Numbered from the stretch's first letter, positions 1 through 15,483 are shown. The stretch is DNA of 64,000 nucleotides from Trogon surrucura (GCA_020746105.1 CM036618.1:122685280-122749279), one strand, 5' to 3'. Made by a program: numbers and translations. The notes: generated by a model not told the origin, from the sequence alone.

Positions 1-1058
1 ACAACAAAACCCCTCTATTTTTACAGTCACCTGTTGTAATTCTCTGGAACCAAAATTATCATGCTGCATCTTAAGAGGTTTTCAATCTATGAAATTACTT
101 ATTGCTGATGAAAACATTAACCACCCAAGACTCCATTTACAGCATTACAAAGAAACCAGCTCAATTATGGGTAAATGCTTTTACTCTGTTTGGGCCAATG
201 AAATTAATTATTTTCATTCCAACTAAGAATAAACCTTAGGAGTGTCTCACCATATCCAAAGAAAACAGAAATGAAGAGGCGATCCCAGACTCCAGTGCGT
301 GGCCAGGGCAGGCAACGGGGAACACACAGCAGATGTGGGAAGAGGATGGATACTCTTTTCAGGCCAGCAAGCCACAAGCACTGAATCACTAAGATAAAAT
401 GCAGTCATCCAAGGTCTCCAGGGAAAACAGCAGATCACAGAAATCCTACTGCAGCTCAGTCATTCTTTTTGGGATATGCCCAGTGTTCCAGAGACTGGAA
501 GCCTGTTTCTTGTTATTCATATTTTGAAATGTAGGCCAGCAGCTCCAGTATGGCATGTTTTGATCTATACTATCCCAATCCTCCATAACAGCAACAGAAA
601 GATATTAACCAGCATTGTTTTTCTCCTTGAATATTTACTGCCATAATTACATACTGATTATAATACAAGAACACACAGCACAGTGCAAAATAACACAGAA
701 TGTACCTGCCGTGTTACCCAAACTTCTTTGTCCCATAACAAGGGAGAGCACATTGCTTATCATATTAGGCATGTTCCTCCAAGAAAGTTTAATGACACCA
801 AACTCTTCCAAACGTACCAAATAGACTCACTCTGCTTTTTCATACAGTCCCTTTTTTTGGCAATCATATTGAAGTTACACTCATTTTTAAAAGCTATTTT
901 GCAAAATGTTATTAATTACTAAAGCCATTAGTGCTTCAAGAGAAGACCCCTTTCCATCCGTTCCTTCTTTCCTCCTGGGCTGCACAGTTAAGATGCAGCG
1001 GTATATTTACAACCATTTTTATGTTAGCACGTTACATCACACAAAATTGCTTTGCTGC

Positions 1059-2232
1059 TGTCGTGGGTTGACCCTGGCCAGCCGCCAGGTACCCACACAG
1101 CCGCTCACTCACTCCCCCTTCACGGCTAGACAGGGGGAGAAAATATTTCCAAGGGTTCGGGGTTTGAGATAAGGACAGGGAGATCACCCTCATTTACCAT
1201 CCCGGGCAAAACAGACTCAGTTTCGGGAAATTAGGTACATTTATTAAAAGAACTAATCAGAGAGGAGTAGTGAGAAGTGAGAAAGAGCAAACAAATTTTA
1301 AACAGAACATCTTCCCCCCATCCCTCCCTTCTTCCCGGGCAATCCCGGTTTCTCCACCTCCTCCCCCCGAGTGGCGCAGGGGGACAGGGAATGGGGGCTG
1401 CGGTCAGTTCATCCGACGTTGGTTCCACCGCTTCTTCACTCCGGGGGAGGACTCTTCACTCTTCCCCAAGGCCATTGTGGGGTCCCTCTCACGGGAGACA
1501 AGCTTCACGCTCTCTTCTCCGCGTGAGTCGTCCCACGAAGGGCAATTCATCACAAACTGCCCAACGGGAGACACCTCACGAGGGGCAGCCCACCCCTCGT
1601 GAGTCTGAGGCGCAGTCCTTCGGGGGAAACTGCTTCAGTGTGAGCCACCCGCAGCGTCCCAAAAGTCCCACCGGCCAACCTGCTCCAGCATGGGCATTCC
1701 TCTCTTCCACGGGCTACAGGTTCCGGCAGCGACTTGCTCTGATGCGGGCTTCCCACGGGCTACAGTCCCCTTTTAGGCAATCCACCCACACGGCGTGGAA
1801 TCTTCGGTGGACATCTACGCGGTGATCCTCACGGTGAACTTCTGCACCTCGCCCATGGGCTGCAGGGGGACAACCCGCTTCACCATGGTCTTCACCACGG
1901 ACCTGGGGGACTCTCTCTGCTCCGGCGCCTGGAGCTCATCCTCCCCCCCCTTCTTCACTGACCTTGGTGTCTGCACAGATTCTCACTCCTCCATCTCTGT
2001 GCCAGCTGTAATGGCGCAGTTCTTTTTCCCGTTCTTAAATATGTTTTTCACAGAGGCGTTCCTCTGCTATCACCTTACTGATAGGCTCAGCCTTGGCCAG
2101 CGGCGGGTCCCTCTTTGTAGCCAGCTGGCATTGGCTCTATCAATCTTGGGGAGCTTCTAGTAGCTTCTTACAGAAGCCGCCCTGCAGCTCCCCCCCCCCG
2201 CCGCCGAAATCTGGCCAGGCCAAACCAAAACA
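1059..2232 (-). mobile_element. Solo LTR of an avian endogenous retrovirus (ERVL-like)
   Basis: This 1174-bp unit begins TG and ends CA, and is flanked by an exact 5-bp duplication GCTGC (1054-1058 and 2233-2237), the size typical of ERVL elements. In minus orientation it has a long U3 of about 1 kb with degenerate internal repeats of a CACGGGCTACAG-type motif (for example near 1710 and 1755), an AATAAA signal at 1240-1245, and a short R/U5. No internal retroviral genes adjoin it, so it is a solo LTR. It resembles the long LTRs common in songbird genomes. The intact target duplication and recognisable ends suggest insertion within the passerine radiation. It lies in the same orientation as the inferred host transcript. 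Confidence 0.8.
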
Positions 2233-5200
2233 GCTGCAAGTTCAAGAAGAAAGTGGTGGGAAGAATAACCAGACATTTACATAACCAGACATCATCAACA
2301 AAAGCAACAGAGGATGGCAAACCACAGGCCATAGACATTTAATTCACACAACTATCTTTCTCTTTGTCATTCTACTTTCCAATTTGTTTTAATTCCATAG
2401 GAGAATCTGACTGAGCCAGTAAAACATCTTGTCTCAACAAAAATGTACAGAGCTGAAATTGAATTAAAACTGGTTTTAAACACACATTTTGGTTCTACCC
2501 ACCTAGAACACATACCCCACTCAAAGTACACAGTCAATTAATAATACAAGTATAAAAGAAAAACACTGTAATAAGCAGATACAATTGAAAATAATTTTGA
2601 TTACTATCTCTGAATCTGGGTGCAACCAGCTAGTTAAAAGTGGTACCATTGTGATGGAAACAGCATGTTATTTCAATGGAAGAAAGTAAATATATTTTAC
2701 CAGATACTAACACAGGAGTTGAAATGCACCCAAAAAAGCCATTTGCATTATCGGTTTGCATTATTCTGCCATAACGTTTTGACACTGAGTTTAAACATTA
2801 AGCTTCAAGCACAATGCCTCTTTTAAAAAAAAATGATGCAATTTCTTGGGGCAAAATCTGATATGGCTAGCAAGATTTCCTGTCCACTAGTTTCTCCCAA
2901 AGCAAAAAATGGGAGACATCAGTTTAATTTTTTATTTGCCTGATAAACAGATCAAAGCATTACAATTCTGCAACAGAGGTTTACAGAGCCTCATTGTGCA
3001 AACATCCTGGGCCTGTTGCTCTAGGCTTTACTGAAGAAAATCTCTTATGATGTTAGTCAATACTAGTCTTTGCTAGGTTGCCTGATGTAAAAATTTATAC
3101 TTTAAAAGTGAAGTCAAAAACTTTGAAGTTCCACTTGATTGAAAACTACTAAAACATGCAGCTTGAATTTTTACACTGATCTTTATGACATGGAATTAGA
3201 ATTGTTTCACACACTCCATAGTGCCTACATGCTAAGAGTTATGTTCCGCTCTAGGCTCCTTTACTACTGTTACCAATTCTTTGGGGAAAGGAGCATTTTT
3301 AACATGTACAAAACCTTAAAAAAAAAAAAAAAAGAATTCCAGAACCACTATTAGATCACCAAGTGTTGTAAGACCGCAAATTGTCAAATAATTTTTAGCA
3401 CAGCTGAAGCATCTTTCTAGTGCTATGATTTGTATATTAGATTGCAATTTCTGCCCAGTCTCTTCTATTTTTCCCCCCCCTCATCGAACTGTGCAGTCAA
3501 GTTTGTTCTTTGTTGCCTTTCACAGAATTAAACGATGGATGAAGGAAGCAGAACACAACCCATATAAATGATTTATACAAGTGACAGAGATATTCACTGG
3601 CAGGCCTGATATCTGCAGTTATTTCAATTAATTGAAAAAAAAAAGTCTTTTTTTAATACATACATATGGTTCACAGTGTCCCTTTAAGCAAGCTTTGCTG
3701 ATTCAGGCTATCTCCATACAGGTGCCAAAAAAAAAAAAAAAAGGAAAAGAAAAGAAAAAAGGAGGTCGAATTATGCTCTGACTTAAAGGTTTACACAGGG
3801 AATCCTCATACCTAGGAATAACACCAAGAAACACATTTCCAGACTGGTGTCAAAGAGTATATCCAGAAAAACTACTTGATAAATATCCTATATCAGACTA
3901 TACCTATAAAACTGAAAAGAATAGAAATTTTCTACTGCTGAGCCATAAATCATAACTGGATCTGTTCCACAACAAAGGTATTAAAGACAACAGCCTCTAA
4001 CACTGCATGACCCGTCAATCTAAGCAGTACTGCAACGCCTTGCTCCATACATTAAGACGCACTCTGGGGAGTTTGTCCTGGTATAGTACATCCATGCCCC
4101 TGATTTACTACATTTTGATTTGCAAGTCAAGGTCAGGAAGTAATTTACCAGTACCCCTGTCCCTACTGCATACGCTGCAGGCTTCTGTAAAGTCCTCTTA
4201 CCACACTAAAAAAAAAGGTCTCAACAGCTGGAATACAAAAAGATATAAAATTGCCTGAATACTGTTTTATAACCTCTAGACACTTCAACACGTTGAACTG
4301 AGCAACATGGATGCCATTTCTTTTACCTTACATAGTGCTGTATATATACTCTAACTAAAACCACTGCGTTGTAGTGTATTCTCTCATCCAAGGTATCAGT
4401 GAATAGGCACCAATCAAGGTAAAAAAAGAAAAAAGGTAAACGCTGCATTGTAATAAATGCCATAAAATAAATAATGCAAAGATAGTTCCTGCCCCAGAAA
4501 CCTTGCAATTTAGGACATGAAGGATGAATCCTTAAGGGATCATACCAAACCTATCTAACATTCCTGAACTGACATTTACATTGTGCTGTACTTCAGTTCA
4601 TACTTTAAGGGCTAAGCCAGAAGTATGCACATTGTTTTTATGTGCACTGCTGAAGGCCATTATGCATCTCATCATTCACAAGACAATGAGCCCTCATGTC
4701 AGGCATTATCATGACATATAAAACAGATATTGAAAAAAATACCATAATAGGAACAACAAGGGCAGGGAGAGATGTGTGTGTCTTACCGTATTTAACCCAA
4801 GCCCTGGTTTAGAACAAAAAGGTCTGATTTCAAAAGTCCACTAGTGTCAGATAGGCCTATGCACAGAAGGTACAGGGAGGGGGAAAGGTTAGATGGTGGA
4901 ATTACCAAACCAGTATCAAACAAAGAACTTTCAGGCTGGGCCTCTCCTGTGTCAGAAACAGTTATGTATCCTAAGCCAGTAACACAACCACACCTACCAC
5001 AAAGATCAAATGTGGCTGAAAAGCCACTCCTTGCTCTGCTAAAGCTGAGCTAAAAATTTATTTTGAAGAAATTATATCAGCCTCAATACAGTCATCTACA
5101 ATTCCCGCAATTTCTCTCCTATTCCAAAATAGTGAAGTCTTTGACTTGTTTCAGGAAGAAATAATTGGAGCCCCACTGGATATATAACCTATAGGATACT

Positions 5201-8200
5201 GTCAAACACAGTTCTGAAGCCAAATGAAGTATTTCTTCTGCAAAATCTACAGGCTGATTTAATCATATACCGTGCTCTGAAGGGCTGCGTTTGTGCAGTT
5301 GCAGCATGCTGTACTCGGGTCAGTTTTATTCCTCATAGATGGCATATGTCCCAAGTAACTCCTGACACTAAGTTAGATTCTCTTTTCGTCAGATCAAATT
5401 TTAAGATTTAAAAAAAAAAAACACGAAAAAACAGACAAACAAAAAAAGAAACACACAAACCAAAGCAACTAACAATAAAACAGAAGCTATTCAATTATCT
5501 GTCAGACAGAACAGCCTTTTTCTTTTTTCCCCCCCCCTCCACTCTCCATCTCTTTCTAAAGATGGGAAGCTACAAGGAAAAAAAAACAAAACTAAGTGAC
5601 TTGATCTGCAAGGCCAAAATATAGCCCAAACAGGAAAGCAGTACTAGCCGCACAGAGCTAGACCTGATCTACAGAGCTACTTACCATATCAAGCCCAAAC
5701 AAAAATGAAAGATCTCAGAGGAACATAAACAGTAAAGTTTATATAAGCTGCTTCTCACCAGTTCTTCAAAGAGCACCATCTCACTAAACTTCATCTCACA
5801 GGCTTTGCTCAGAATGAGCTGCCCTTAGAGCAGAACAAATAACGTCTCCAGCAACGTACTCCTCACACAGTATTGAATAGACCAGTAAGCAGACACAGAG
5901 TTTTGGCCTATGAATCTTCCTTGATAAAACTGCAGATGCATAAACCGAGTCACAACAATACTACAGTAAGAGAGAACATACAAAACGCAACAGCCTTCCA
6001 AAAGGCACCTTAGATGGGGCACAAAGCCATTTTGAGCCGAATACAAGGCTCAGATTGACTTAAGTTACATGCCTGTAGCACCGCACTTCGTAAAGAGGCA
6101 CTCCTGAATTTGAAGAGACAATTTTTGTTAAAATGATGTTTTAGACAGTAAGAGATGTGCTAATCAGCAGCTGAAGACCACTCCACTAAGCAAAACATGG
6201 CCTGCCAAAGCCTTTATGACAATAGACTTCAGTTTCTAAAACCTGACTCATGATGATAGCATGAAGAGGTGGAAGGAAAGAGAGATTAATCCACTTTGCC
6301 ATCTTTAAATAAGCACAATTTAAAATTAACTAAATATTATCTTTTTTCAACTTCTGCGAAAAAGAAAAAAAAAGTCAAAAACTTGTACTTCCTGTATACA
6401 GAAGCACCTACCATGGTAATGGTTATAATAACTAATATTATGAGAAAAACAATTATTTAAATTACCAGTTACTTTTTAAGGAAGAGACATACCCCACCTA
6501 ACAAATACCATAGGTCTACAATTTCACAACTTTTAGGAATATTATTTTAGAGCTCTTAACAAAACTTACCCTGATAATCACTATTTCTACTGCTTTGAAG
6601 AAATATTTCCACATATCTCTAAGAAGGAGACAAAGCAACACCTTCGCGATCCAAGTTTTTGCTAAATTTGGCCGCTAAAGGTAGGAGTTATTCTTTTAGA
6701 GATCATCAGCCTTTATTAAAGGAATAGAAAAAAAGAAATAATTCAAAAATTAAGCACACAAAAAGCTAATGTGGTTTTAAATGACCGCAAAATCTCTCAT
6801 ATTTTGTTGTACTAAGATCGTGTTCCGTAAAGAAAACAAGTCTCTTATTTTACAAAAAAAAAAAAAAAAAACAGAAAAAAATTACAGGAAAACAGACAGT
6901 GAACTTGCTGACACTAAATTACAGTGAGAGAGAGCCAACTTCCTAAAACGGTATAATGTAACCGTTAACAACACAGCAGTGTAATTCCCTTTACCATTTC
7001 TACCTGTGAATTTCAAAATCTGTTTTCCAGTTGTCAAAAGTCTTAAAGTAATCTCCCCATTGCTCAGCACCTGAATCACGGAAAACTACTTACCGTATCA
7101 ATCATCTAATGATTCAAAATTACCTAGAGAACTACCTGTATACCTTTCCACGTAATTTCAGGTCAATTCAAGAGTTGGTTTTAACATATCAAATATCTGG
7201 GAGCTGCAATTATATCTTTCTGTTCACAATATTCATCTTCAGTTGTTCTACTATGGGGAGGCGGTTATATTAAAGTGAGCAGTATCTTTTGAAGAATGAA
7301 GTAGAAATGAAAGTAAGATGGTATTAGTGAAGATTGCAGGGCACTGTTTATTTAACTGGGCATAACTAAATCAAAGATATATAAATCAGAGCATGTATTT
7401 CTTGACAGACTGTTTCAGTTGATTTAGTTTTGAAAACTAAAGTGTCACAAAGATCATTATAAAAGAAAAATCTTCAGCAATAAAGCTCGCCTTTTTTTCC
7501 CCCACTTCTTTGAAAGTAGTCTACTTCAAATCACAGCTACTCATTTAAGTACTGGTTTCACCTCATGTGCTTTAAAATAAAAGAAACATTTACAAAACAA
7601 ATATGTGTTTGTATCGCAAAGAGTTACTACAAATATATACTTTTGATTTCTAACCTCTGGAAACATGTTTAGGTTACACAAGGCTTTTAGCTCACCACAG
7701 AAAAGTTTTTAGGGGGGATCTGCATAAAACTTGGAAAGCATCACTTACCCGAAAACAAAAAAAAAAACAAACAAAACCATGAAATACTAAAACACAACAC
7801 CTCCTTGGGGGGTAAAATAAAAAAAAGGAAAAAAAAAAAACTACTAGGCTATCACTGTAGCCAAAACACAGCACCTTTTTTTTTTTTTTCCCCTGAGGTT
7901 GCAATTCAGTGAAAGGACAAGCACTGAAAACTAAGCTGCAGCAGAGTAATGATGACTACGTTTTTTTGTGTGATCTGGACTACCAGGTAAAGTTCTATGC
8001 ACACAGGGACAACAATTTTGCAGTACAGACTTCATTAATACGAATTCTTCTAAATGAACTCCACCAGACTAGCAGAAATGAAGATTTATACTTTCCATAT
8101 CAATCAAAGACATACAATAGGAACAACACCCAACATTTTTCCATAGTAATGATCACATAGTTCTCTAGAGAGATAAAAGCAAAATGCTGAAGACTGATAC

Positions 8201-11200
8201 TGCTGTTTCTTTTTCCTATCCATCTAAGCATTGGTACATCTTTACTACCAGCTCAATCCAGAAAACTAAGTGATCAGCAACTGTCTTTCAATGCAAAGGT
8301 AATTAACAGCTAAGGTCACAAGAGAGACATTTTGCGTACTCTCTCCTATGCATGCAATCCACCCATCCACTCACAGAAGTACCAATGCAGGTTGTCAAGT
8401 TCACCAGCACTACACCATCTTTTTTAACTCTCTCTGGGCAAGTCCAGTTAAGAAGCATATACTTTGTCCAAAGTGTCAGTCTTCACTCGTATAACAACGG
8501 GAGAGATAGCAACCGTTCCCATAAAAGCAGTGAAAATACTTCTATCACCTGACAGGAAGACTAATCTAACTGTATGACCTTTTTTTTTTTTTTATAAAGA
8601 CACACACACATGCTCTCATTAGGATATCTCAAAAGAGATGATTTCATCAGTATCTGCTGGCCAGGTATGCCAATTCCAGTACTTTCTCGGTCTAGGAATT
8701 AAAAATTTAAAAAAAAAAGCATGCAGAGCCAAACATACATAATGCTTTAAGATAAACACAAGTACACAAGGGTCTGCTTGAGGTTAGCAAAATTATAACA
8801 ATGATATCTGAATGCAGGAAAGCAGTGACCTGTGCAACTAAAATACTATGTCTGTTTTGTTCTGACCTGGGCCAAGGTCTTCACAGAAGTTATTTCTCTT
8901 CCCTATCACCTCCTATAGACACAGGTCAACAAAAAGCCACTGTGTATCCCATAGCTGAAAACCAGAGCATCAACAAAAGGAACAGCCAGATTCTGCTAGA
9001 TATTGCTACATTTAAGGACTTGGAAACAATCACTGTATCAGTTTCAGCTGCGGTAGAGATTACAGCACCACCAGTACCTCCACAGGGTAAACAGAGATGT
9101 GCAGGGAGGGCTCCTTCTCCCAGCTTTAGAGCAAGCAGAGGAGCCTGCCAGGGTCTCACAGCCTCAGCTGCTGTGTCTGGGAGAATATGGCACCACCCCT
9201 CTAAGACGACAGAGCAGCAGCTGAACCTCCTCCCCACACAGACTGCCCTACTCCAGCCCTCAATTATTCTCTCAGGTCACATCTCTTCCCTCCTCTTCCA
9301 CCCCCAGAAACCCCTACCCTCTGCTTCAGCAGGGGAATTCTCCAATCAAAGCAGATCAGCACATCATGTGAGGGACGGTAGATAGGCTGAGGGGAATTTC
9401 CAAGAGCTCCCCTGCACCTGCAGCACGCACAGATACAGGAGATTTCCAATGTGAAAATCACAAGCTGAGCAGCTATGCCTTAGTATTCCCACTACCTGCA
9501 ACTAACAGCTCTTATGCCAGACTGCAGCACTTCATTTGCAATCTGCTCTCATATACCTGCAATCACATTCCATCTTCCCTTGTCATTTAATGTATGACAA
9601 TTATTCCAAAGCATATTTTGCTAGGGAAGCGGTACACAAATAACAGTCTGAAACCCCGGAAAGCAATAATTACTCAGTCTATTCTTTGCTGATGTCAGAC
9701 AGGCAGTACAGCTCTTCAAATCCAGCATAGCACCCAATTAGTCTGCACTAATCCTCAAGAATTATATCTGAAAATAAAAACCAAAAATTTAAAAAAACAC
9801 ACATTGAACAGCCTCTGCCTGCCATGCAGTCAAAATTCAGGAGTAATACACCTTACCACACTGTGCCACCCAACCTCTCCTTTAACAGTTATGCTTCATT
9901 GTCATCTCTGCAAACAAACCTACCACAAATTCATCAAGTCTCTCATCCCATCTCTCCCCCTCCTTCAAAAATGCTTTTCTTTCCCTGATCAGGGTCCTTC
10001 ATAGAAAAGATTATAATAACTCTGATTCAACAGATCACGTAAGCCCAGCCAGAGTAACCACTCCATGCTCTATTTCCCACCTCCCAATGAGGCATTCATC
10101 CTCCAGTTCCACTCACACTTTTCTGAGAGGAATTCTGTGAGAAGGAGCTCAACATGTCCTTATGTTCATGTAAAAAAAAAAACAAAAACCACCTACTTGC
10201 ATGAAGTTATCAATATTCAAAATTGTTTGGGTTTTTTTTTGTTGCTGATATTTTTTAAAACTTCTATCCTACTTCACGTATTTCAAAACAAATAGGTTCT
10301 TGCTATCAATTCCTTTCCTCTGTATGTTTCCTTTTAGAGCTTCAGCAGCAGGTATAGATGTCTAACTGCAGAGATAGATGCAAGCATCCTGGATCCACAA
10401 CACAGCCTCAGCTAAGAGAAGAGTAGAGCAAGTACAGCACGCAGCAACGTCAGTAATGAATATCTCCACAAGCTTAGGAAAGAAACGCAAATGTGAGAGA
10501 CATGGGAATTCCAGGTACGGGAAACAAATACACTCAAGAAGGAAGAAAAAACCATGTAGAGTTTTGCAATGGCCTAAAAGATAAGGGAGGAAAAATTACC
10601 ACTTTGTTACGAGAATCTCTTTCATCCAATCTTGTTCAAAATATCTCATAGCACTTCCTCACTATTTTTCACAACACCACACTTCAGAGGATCATGGAAA
10701 CTCTAGGTCACTGAAATCCAGGAGATGTTTCTTATTAAACTTTCAAGTCCTCACTCTTTTTGCCCCTTCATTATGAACTAACCTCCTGACTGATTGCTTC
10801 CATTCTGCAGAAGCGTGTACGCTCAAGCTGAATACAGAATTTGCTAGAAATCTATCTATAGCTTCAAGAATAAATGGCCTGCTCTTTAATACCTTTCTCA
10901 TACCCATCTCCTCCTTAGAAACTGCATGCAAAAATTTCTGAAGTTTAATATATAGATTCTCTCTCAGATGACATATTGCTAGACCAAACGCAGGTAGAAA
11001 ATGCATTTATATCACTGATTGCTGGATTTGTATATTTTTTTCTCTCCTCGTATTTTCAGATGGTATTACACATAAAAACAACAGGATACAAACACCAAGC
11101 GTAGAATAAAACTTTTTAAGTAAATGATCTGTAAGTACAACATCTGAAAAGGAACAATGCAGAATATTCAGTCTGAACAGTCATTCTTGAACCTAGCATC

Positions 11201-14200
11201 TACAACATTACACACTTTCTCATGGTCTTCTAATATTGCCAGTTGCAAGGTTAGGTCACAAAGAAAGGTAGAATTTGAAAGTCCCAATGTCAACTGAATA
11301 GAGACAGTTCTCCAGAAATCAGGACAGAGGTACATCCGTGTTTACTTCAGCAGTACTAATTCCAAGAACTCTACAAACAGACGTTACAATTGACAGCATT
11401 CCAAACAGATTGTCTCAACTCATTTGCCTAAAGCTCCCAGTTATTGTTACTAGTTAAAGAAATAAGCTCTTATTTTGAGAAAAGACCAAGCCAGTCATTC
11501 TTAACTGTCCAAGTGTAGAGCCTCATGGTGGCATGGTAACAGTTTCTACATAAAATGGAAAGCAAGACCCTAACTTTACATGTATGGCAGCTGACAATTA
11601 TCACTTAACTCAAGTTTAGATCGCTTGCTATTATAAAGAGAAATATGAGAGACACAACATTGGGAACTAAGAGCATTGGTTATCAAATGGATTTTCTATC
11701 ACACAGCATGCAGCAATTGCAGAAAGAGATTATGGTTTCACTTACTCATTAAATGAGTTAGTCATTAAACAGAAGGACAAGTGAGACTGCTCCATGCCAT
11801 ATCTATGGTCTTAGTGATCTATGTTGCCTCTCCCACAACCAGCTATTAGCCATTGGTGGGACAGGATCTAGACTGAGCTCAACACCTGTAGCTGGCAATG
11901 TAAAAGACTAGGAAACCAAAAAGTTTTCAAAGTAATAGCCTCATCTGCCACAGAAATCTAAATCATTAAAAAGGGAAGTGGCCTTAAAAGCCAGGGACTT
12001 TGTACTTCTCCCTTTTCATTAGCAGATACAGTACATTAAGGCAACCTAGCCTTTCAGTGACACCTGCACTGCTCCCCAGGAACAGGTTCCCTCCCACAGA
12101 AAGAATGACCTCTGTTTCTTAGAGCTCCAAAGGTGAAACAAAACGTCACAACCATTCACAAATACCATTCATCAAAGCCTAGTAACAAGGCAAACAGGAG
12201 AGTATGACTTCATAACAATCTGCCCGAGGGCTGAGCTTTTCAGTAGAAAAGAAGAAAAAATTTAGTTTTGTTCTTCTCCAGAAATCAAGATTCTTTCACT
12301 GTTGTGCAGGTACAGCTTTAATGAGGTCTTCATTCAGTGGATGATACCTGGAATGTCTTGTATACCCAAATGACAAAAGAAACCACAGCACATCCCTACC
12401 TTATATAAAGCTGATGCAGGTCTTCAAAGAGAGGAGATGGAAGTATTGATTTTCCTCCAAGATCCCAGTAACGACAACCTCACAGGGAAAAGATCAACAA
12501 CTCATCATCCAGAAGTCTGCTGGACAGGAATCTCTAAAGCCACAATTGTGCTGCACCGCCTAGTTCTGTGCATCACATAAGCCGCTCCGGAGCGCCTTGC
12601 CTTGAAAACTAGAGAGTACCGGCATCAGTACGGTGAGGATAGCTACGAACGGGCTGTTGTGATACTCTTCCCAACGTTGTGGCACCCTATTCCAGGGACT
12701 TCAACACAGTAGCACGTCTTTCTGGAACATGAAAGCTACTGCTAGGCACAATTAATTAATCCCAGAATTAAGCTGTCTTCTTCTGCAGTTTCACAAGCCT
12801 CCTTATCCATATTTATAAAACTTCCAGAAACCACTACGCTGGCTGGTTAATGTCAAAGCACTGAGAACCCATATATTCAAAGGCTCTACAGGTCAGATCT
12901 TTGGGAACACGAAGTCCAAAAACCACACAAAGCCAAATCAACACACACTTTTCATGCAGCAGCAACAGGACCACAAAGTCTGCTCTCTAAGTCCCATCAA
13001 ATAAAACCTGAGCCTTTGATGCAAGCACTTAGGCAATTTTGTTGTGTTAAGCGTTACACATGCATCTTTCATAAGAATAAGATGTCATAAATACTATAAC
13101 CAAAAACTTCTGAAGGGTTAACACTGGGTCATAAACATCTCCATTATGTGCTACTTCTGCAAACACCAAAACTGGATGTATTACATATCTTGCAAAATTA
13201 GTAAATGAACTCAAGCCATCAGTTTTGCAATTTTTGAAGTACCACAATGCATCCATTTATTAGAGAAAGGAACTAAGCCCAGGCTACTAATTAGCTATCC
13301 TGCAAATAATGGTTATACAACCTTTAATAATGACTACTAACAACTAACCAGAGATTTTATGATTTGGAAATTTTCACTTCTAAACTAATTTACAACAATT
13401 TCCCAAATCTAATGGAATAGATGACTGAAACTATAGAGGAAAACAATCTTCTCCAAAATCAAAGATGTATTGATTTTCATAACTAGCTACTTTACTTAAG
13501 AGTACATTGTTTTTATTCTCATCTTTAAAATTCTGCTACATATTCCTCTGTCCCTTTCTCCTGTAAAAATGATTAATTCAATTTTAAGGAAAACATTAAA
13601 ACAGCAGTTTCAGACTTCAGTCTTCAACAAATTATTAACAGGAAGGAATAGCAATTGAGCTGTTAAAACCACGAAGGAAAGTAAACCACTGAACAACACA
13701 AGTAGACCACAAAAACTGACAAGTTAAAAAATGAAAAAGAAAATAAGTCACTTCAGTAAACATGGAAATTATATCCCTATAAGTTTTCAACACAGTATAT
13801 GCAAACCTGGTGAAAATTAAGCCATCAGTTTCCACAAAGTTGTAACAAATAGTTGACAGACTCACAGCGAAACTCCAAGTTCATCATCACAGCCAGATAT
13901 TACTGGAACAAATGGCCAAACTCTGTCACAGAAGTCGGCAGTGAATGTTAAGCCCAAACAACTTGCCATTATTTTTGAAAAGGTGAAAGCAGAACACAGC
14001 CAGTGATTTTGGGGCGGTATGTAACAAAGTGGTATTTCCTCTGTCAGTAAGGGAAATTCATATGAATTCTTCCTCCTCTCTTTGGTCTTTCTCCCTTCCC
14101 CCTCAAGGTTCACTCTTCCCTGCACACTGAGGAAAAGCAGGGAGTGTAGATAATGCATAAATTCATGACAAAAAATACTGTTTTAGAACAAAGCTCTTGT

Positions 14201-15483
14201 GTGGGGGCGCATGTCTATAAAATAAAAGGCTTTGTTACTCTATCAAGTACGTATCCACATCCAGCAATCAAATAAGATCTTAAAATCTTATTTTGACAGC
14301 TACGTGCAGTTATATTTTCACCAGAGGTTTGACTTCCATATTAATACCTAGTTTTTAGTGATATCATCAACAGATGAATCAAAACTGACATTTGAAGGCG
14401 GAGTGGTATTAACAGTTGTGGAAGAGAATTCTCAACCCTGAAATCTGTAATTTATTTTTAATTACTTTATAAAGTTATCAGTTGCTGAGAGGAATAAATC
14501 TGTTCCCATCTTGTAGTTAGAAACTGTCTCTGTATAATACAAGATTGGTCAGCTCTACGTAACAATAATTATTTTGTGGTACAGAGCAATATTAAGTACC
14601 CTTTAGCCAGAAAAAGCCTGAAAACACTGTTGACATCACACTTTCAAAAGTTAGAGGAAATAATCTTAAGCAAATAATATCCTTAGTTTGATTAAACTGC
14701 TCAAGTGAACTACCGAATACAACCATCACCACAAACATGTTATGAAAGAATCTCCTCCATCCTCTTGTGGAATCAGAAGTGCGACATTTTCTCTAGGATC
14801 CTCATTAACTCCAATTATTCAACCGAAATTTCCATGGTACAACATCACATGAAGTTCGGCAAACACAAATATTATTTACGTCCTAAGAGAACATGACGCA
14901 CACTTTAGCCAAAGATTTATACTGTGCACGATTTTTGAACGTTGTGTGTTCCCTAATGCCTGTCTTTCATATAGATGCATCCCCACAGACACTTCAACAT
15001 TATAAAAACTCCCTTGGAGATAAAGATTACACCATAATTCTCCAACACCACCTTCTTTTGAGAAACTATTACCTAACAAACATACATTACAGACCTCACA
15101 AATGCTTTAGATTCCTGGGTTTCTACTAGACGCCAGCATAAAAGAATATCTGCAATCTATTTTCAGATATTTTAAAAAAAGAAGACCAAAGCTGGATAAC
15201 TGTAACTGGGAAGGATAAACAGGATTAAGTAACAGGTGTCTGACTGCACAAAATTTAGAGTCACGCATCCAACACGGTGCACAGCCCTCCCGGCCAAACG
15301 GAAACCGCTTTCGCACCTTCCTTTGAAAATTGCCATGAAGTGACTTGAAAACATCTGCGCAAATTACACCCACAGAGGCAACACAAGCGTCTGTATCCAG
15401 CCAGACCTCTCAACACATCTGAAAGAAAACAAATCCATTTTAAAAGGTGAGCCTTCCTTTCTCTGAAGAGGTGGGGGGAAAAA

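Noticed and set aside
1277-1825. 182-codon plus-strand frame
   Set aside because: It lies wholly inside the solo LTR, on the strand opposite to its sense.
8801-9385. 194-codon plus-strand open frame in the inferred PLCB4 intron
   Set aside because: It is low in recognisable motifs, has no known family, no start context or flanking splice signals I trust, and runs antisense to the inferred transcript. It is probably a chance frame; conservation of frame in relatives would change this view.
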